From positions 23,746,560-23,810,559 of the forward strand of contig NC_060892.1 of assembly GCF_014805685.1 (NCBI RefSeq): a DNA stretch of 64,000 nucleotides. The letters are read 5' to 3'. Below are positions 60,481 to 64,000 of this stretch, piece after piece. A program made the translations under genes and the position numbers. Numbering within the stretch: position 1 is the stretch's first letter; every line of letters starts with the position of its first letter. Source of the stretch: Silurus meridionalis (taxonomy: Eukaryota; Chordata; Actinopteri; Siluriformes; Siluridae). The notes under the pieces were generated by a model. It had not been told where the DNA came from and ran no database searches. It was given only the letters and a program-made list of their open reading frames with translations.

Positions 60481-61880
60481 GACGGGCGTTGATGCAAACC
60501 TGCGTCAATATATGGGCAAACAATACACGGAATATAAATATCCTTCACTTGTATGATCGCATGGACCACCGTACTTCCGTATTATGATGCAAATTTATCC
60601 GCAGATATGTAAAGGGAGAACAGATGGTGTTGAAAATGTTGAATGTAAATACATTGATAAAAAGAGTAATGGGTATGATTTACTATATTGATTATTAATT
60701 CATGAATCTATTTGTACGTGATGCACATTATCAAGTATCCTATTTATACTGCATGCACCCAATGATTCTAGCCAAACAAAATGGGCTAAATCGGTTTTGC
60801 TCTGAAACATGTGTGCATTTGTATAAACAGCCATAGTATCGAATAATGCTACTAATAAAACTGCTCGTCCTGGAAATGGTTTTTGGCAACCCGAGCCGTA
60901 TCGCCTGAAAAGTCTTTAAATATGACGCCACAACGCACCACCTCCCGACATTTTATAGTCCGGTGACATACATTTACACTGTCTGTTAAATCTGCTGGAT
61001 CGTACATCATTTCTATAAATACTACAGCCGCGTTTTTTTTGTGCTGACCCGTGCACGAATCAAATCCGCGTTTTTCTACGTTATTTCAAATGTTGTGGAT
61101 TACAGGCCTGTTTTTTTTTTTTTTTCTTATTTCCTACTTGTAATGCTTGAATCCAATTCGTGGGTTCTTGTGTGGCTTGCAAATGAATAAGCGAATATTG
61201 ATTCGAAAATATTCAAAGCCTCGCAATTACCGAACGCACTCTGCAGGGAGATCGTAGGAGGTCAGCAGAAAGGAGCAGAAGCATTTTGTCCCCGTGATGA
61301 ATGGTGCGGTCTGACAGGTCACTTCTTTTGCCCTCCATCGAAAGCCACAATTTGTTCCCTTCTGCGGGTCGGGAGACGAATCTCTGGAGGTGACAGATTT
61401 ATCGGTGTCTCAACGAGGTAAAACACCCCAAAGTCCCTATGAAGTCCCTGGATCACTGTGAGGGGATAGATTGAACCCCCCCCCCCACCCACTTTTATAT
61501 CCAAGCGATTTCTTGTAAAATATTTCAACGCTTCACCCCAGATTGCGCGAGAAGCCCGGATTCCATCTCAAACGACATTTATTTTCTCACATAATAGCTT
61601 GTGAGTAGCTCTGAAAAGATTTTTTTTTTCTTTCGTCCCATTCGGTTCATATGCCGCATGTTAACAGAGAGCCTGTGTGAGATTTTCTTCTTTTGAGAAA
61701 CATATGGAATGAAATAGAATGAATGAATGATTTTTTGCAGAAGCCGGGAGTAATATTTTTCCCCCGGCCACTTGTAAAAAAAAATTCATCCCACTAGCTC
61801 ACAGGTGTTTCAGCCACAGAGTCCCACCTCAGAAAAATGGCTCTAATGAATGCCAGTGGAGATTTCCTGAGAAGAAAGGA
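60481..61880. other. Repeat-poor unique sequence
   Basis: No repeat family is recognised except homopolymers (T-run at 61111-61126, C-run at about 61477-61489). No exon is supported. Parts may be regulatory. Confidence 0.35.
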
Positions 61881-62621
61881 CATGGGTGGTCCTCCTCAGA
61901 GCAGCCCAACCTGTTTCCACTAGCCGCCATATACAACTCTTTTCCTCAGCTCTCGAATCACGTAATCCCCGACCTCAGCAAGAATCTGCCATTAAACCCA
62001 ATTTACCTCCAGATCCACCCCACCAAAAAAATTTTCAGTTTCGCACTTCCATCAGTCTACGATTTCCTTTAGGTTTCGCTCATTTGTCACCCGAGCATGT
62101 GATTGTTTTGCCTGTAAGCCCGAATTGAAGACTCATGCTTCATTTATACAGCGCTCCACGTCTATGAGGATGGGGCTGCTGCCAAACAGGAAGAGCAGGC
62201 CACAGAGAAAAGGAAGAAATATACAGAGTACTCCTCGATACAATGCTGGCCTGCTCAAGCCAAAACAAACACAACCCCGCAGACCTTAACGACATGATGT
62301 CGATATTGAGGCTCTTTAGAAATGTTTTCTATGAACGTTGCTAGTTTTCTACGCTCGTCGATGTAGTTCTAATTGCGTGCCGAGTCCATTAAATCCTGTG
62401 CGTGGAAAAAAAAAAAAGCATGTACAGTACATCAAGTCTAGAAGACACAATCGGGGTATGAAGAGGACTTCGGGGACTCATTCATGAGTCTTTATCAACG
62501 GTTTTATCCCACTGGAGCCTGGAAACCCGGAAAAAAGATCCAGCATAGGATTCCTCTATACATGAATTCAATCATTGGACAATTTCAATTTATGGAATTT
62601 GATCATAATCAGGGTTGCCTT

Positions 62622-62745
62622 ACAGTTATTACATTTATACAACTGAGCAGTTGACGGTTAAGGGCCTTGCTCAAGGGCCCCAACAGTGGCAGCTTGGAGA
62701 TTGGAACTCAAGATCTGACATCTTAACCAGCAAAGTACCACATCC
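62622..62745 (-). mobile_element. tRNA-derived SINE fragment
   Basis: The complement reads GGTTAAGATGTCAGATCTTG, AGTTCCAATCTCCAAGCTGC, TTGAGCAAGGCCCTTAACC and CAACTGCTCAGTTGTATAAA, the order of the common fish tRNA-SINE. It belongs to the same broad family as the copy at 15160-15332 but lacks the final tail. Confidence 0.8.
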
Positions 62746-63549
62746 AATGGAAATAAACCAGAGACCCGTAGAGGAAACCCATATGAATACCGGAAGAACA
62801 TGCGAAACGCAACCTATACAGTAACCTAACGAGCTTTAAAAACTCGCAAGTCATAAACACCTGAACCTCGAAAAGCTTTTAACATGTCGCGTGATAAACG
62901 AGAGCCTTAGCGAGCGTAATGATGTCTCGAAGCGTCTCCTCCGAGTCTCGGGTTTACAGTAAGGTAGGAAGCATTGAGAGAAGGCCACTCTTCTGAAAGC
63001 GTCTCCTATGGGAAAGCAGTGGAAACATGTTAGTCTAATGGGTTAATGATCCGCTCTCAGGTTAGAGTGCCATTAAATGCTGGGCAAACTGTATCTCTCT
63101 GTCTCCCTCTTCCTCTCTGTCTATCTATCTATCTCTCCCTTTTTTACACACACGCACACACACAGTGTGATGGGACTAATTGATTGAGATTGCTCTCTAT
63201 CAGAATTGGCCTCCCACCATAAATGCCATTCCTGTGTGTTAGCTTGTTCAAACAGTAGTCCTGTGTTAATGGTTAAGGCAGAGTATTTGCTCGGTATTAG
63301 CCAGTGGTGGACGCCAGGACAATGCCTACTCTTGATGACAGAAGACCGGACAAAGAGAGAGGCAGAGTTAATGCAGACTGAGTGCATGAAGCAAACAGTG
63401 AGTCTAAGGAAGACAAACCTCTTCTATCTTCAGCTGTCATTCATATTGTCTAGATTTGTACATTACCCCAAAGCAGCATCATAAAAAACCAAATGCTACA
63501 AGTAGCTTATTATTTAGACTTGGATTTGGACTGGATTATCATCTTCCTC

Positions 63550-64000
63550 CAAACTGATACCAAAAAGTACGAGACCAGAATTGTATAAGCTGCATGGAAT
63601 TATCCTTCACTTGTACTAGGAGACCCAAACCTGCTCTAGCATGATGATGCCCATGTGCACAAAGACAGATTTATGAAGATATGGTTTGCATGGGTTAGAA
63701 GATCTGAAACATCTTGTATGGCCTGCTCTAGAGCTCTGACTTTAACACTATAGAATGAACTAGAATGCACCCCAGGCCTCCTCACCTTACCTACATGAGT
63801 ACCTGTCTTTGCTAATGCCCTTGTGACTGAAAGCGCACAAATCTCCCAAACACACTCCCGAACACACTCCAAAATCTAGCGGAACATCTTCCCAGAAGAA
63901 TGGAGTCTATTATAGGCAGCAAATGGGGACTAAATCTGGACTGGGATGTTCGAATGGCACATACTAATCTTATGCTTAGGTGTCCACAACCTTTTGTCCA
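63550..64000 (+). mobile_element. Tc1-like composite element, nearly full, running to the window edge
   Basis: The longest copy: CAGAATTGTATAAGCTGCAT, CTAGGAGACCCAAACCTGCT, CATGTGCACAAAGACAG, ACCCCAGGCCTCCTCACC, CCAAAATCTAGCGGAACATC and the end TTAGGTGTCCACAACC. Near 63840-63875 the CA-rich stretch is duplicated (two ACACACTCC units), an intermediate between the usual form and the expanded form at 19595. Confidence 0.9.

Overview
The window looks like a piece of vertebrate, almost certainly teleost fish, nuclear DNA. It is AT-rich and packed with (CA)n, (CT)n and (AT)n microsatellites. It holds CpG-rich promoter-like patches, tRNA-derived SINEs with the usual fish tail, and about 25 decayed Tc1/mariner-type copies. 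The repeat style suggests an otophysan fish, perhaps a catfish; that is an impression from family knowledge, not a proof. There is no long open reading frame with the character of a real protein, and nothing bacterial, viral or CRISPR-like.

Layout. Positions 1-600 are GA-rich low-complexity DNA. A CpG-rich promoter and a probably non-coding first exon lie at about 2040-2620 (+ strand), with a CCAAT box, a 12-bp palindromic E-box and a GAG|GTAACT donor. A short exon at about 8626-8718 (or only 8700-8718) carries an ATG in a strong start context and four coding nucleotide triplet positions beginning M-D-G. It splices in phase to an 87-nt exon at 19895-19981. Together they encode a 32-residue N-terminus that I do not recognise. 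Everything after 19982 appears intronic. A second CpG-rich patch at about 34500-34660 holds an NRF1 site, two CTCGCGAG cores and an ATG followed four codons later by a GTGAGC donor: a candidate alternative promoter and first exon. A near-perfect recursive splice site (pyrimidine tract-CAG|GTGAGT) sits at 31746/31747.

The rest is a repeat landscape. The dominant family is a non-autonomous Tc1-like element whose two parts read the transposase on opposite strands. It also shares a one-base frameshift across copies, so it spread as a passenger. Other insertions are datable by nesting: a 79-bp hAT-type MITE with a clear 8-bp target duplication inside a second Tc1 family, and a mariner remnant (itself carrying a LINE fragment) inside a CT-rich minisatellite. 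There is also a 780-bp MITE, a 41-bp minisatellite, and a pair of related dispersed repeats of unknown class.

Between the repeats are several 200-500-bp stretches of balanced, non-repetitive sequence (for example 27900-28110, 38150-38440, 42840-43170, 45340-46030, 50040-50400, 60000-60480) that look like candidate conserved non-coding elements. This would fit the large intron of a developmentally regulated gene, but only a cross-species alignment can show it.
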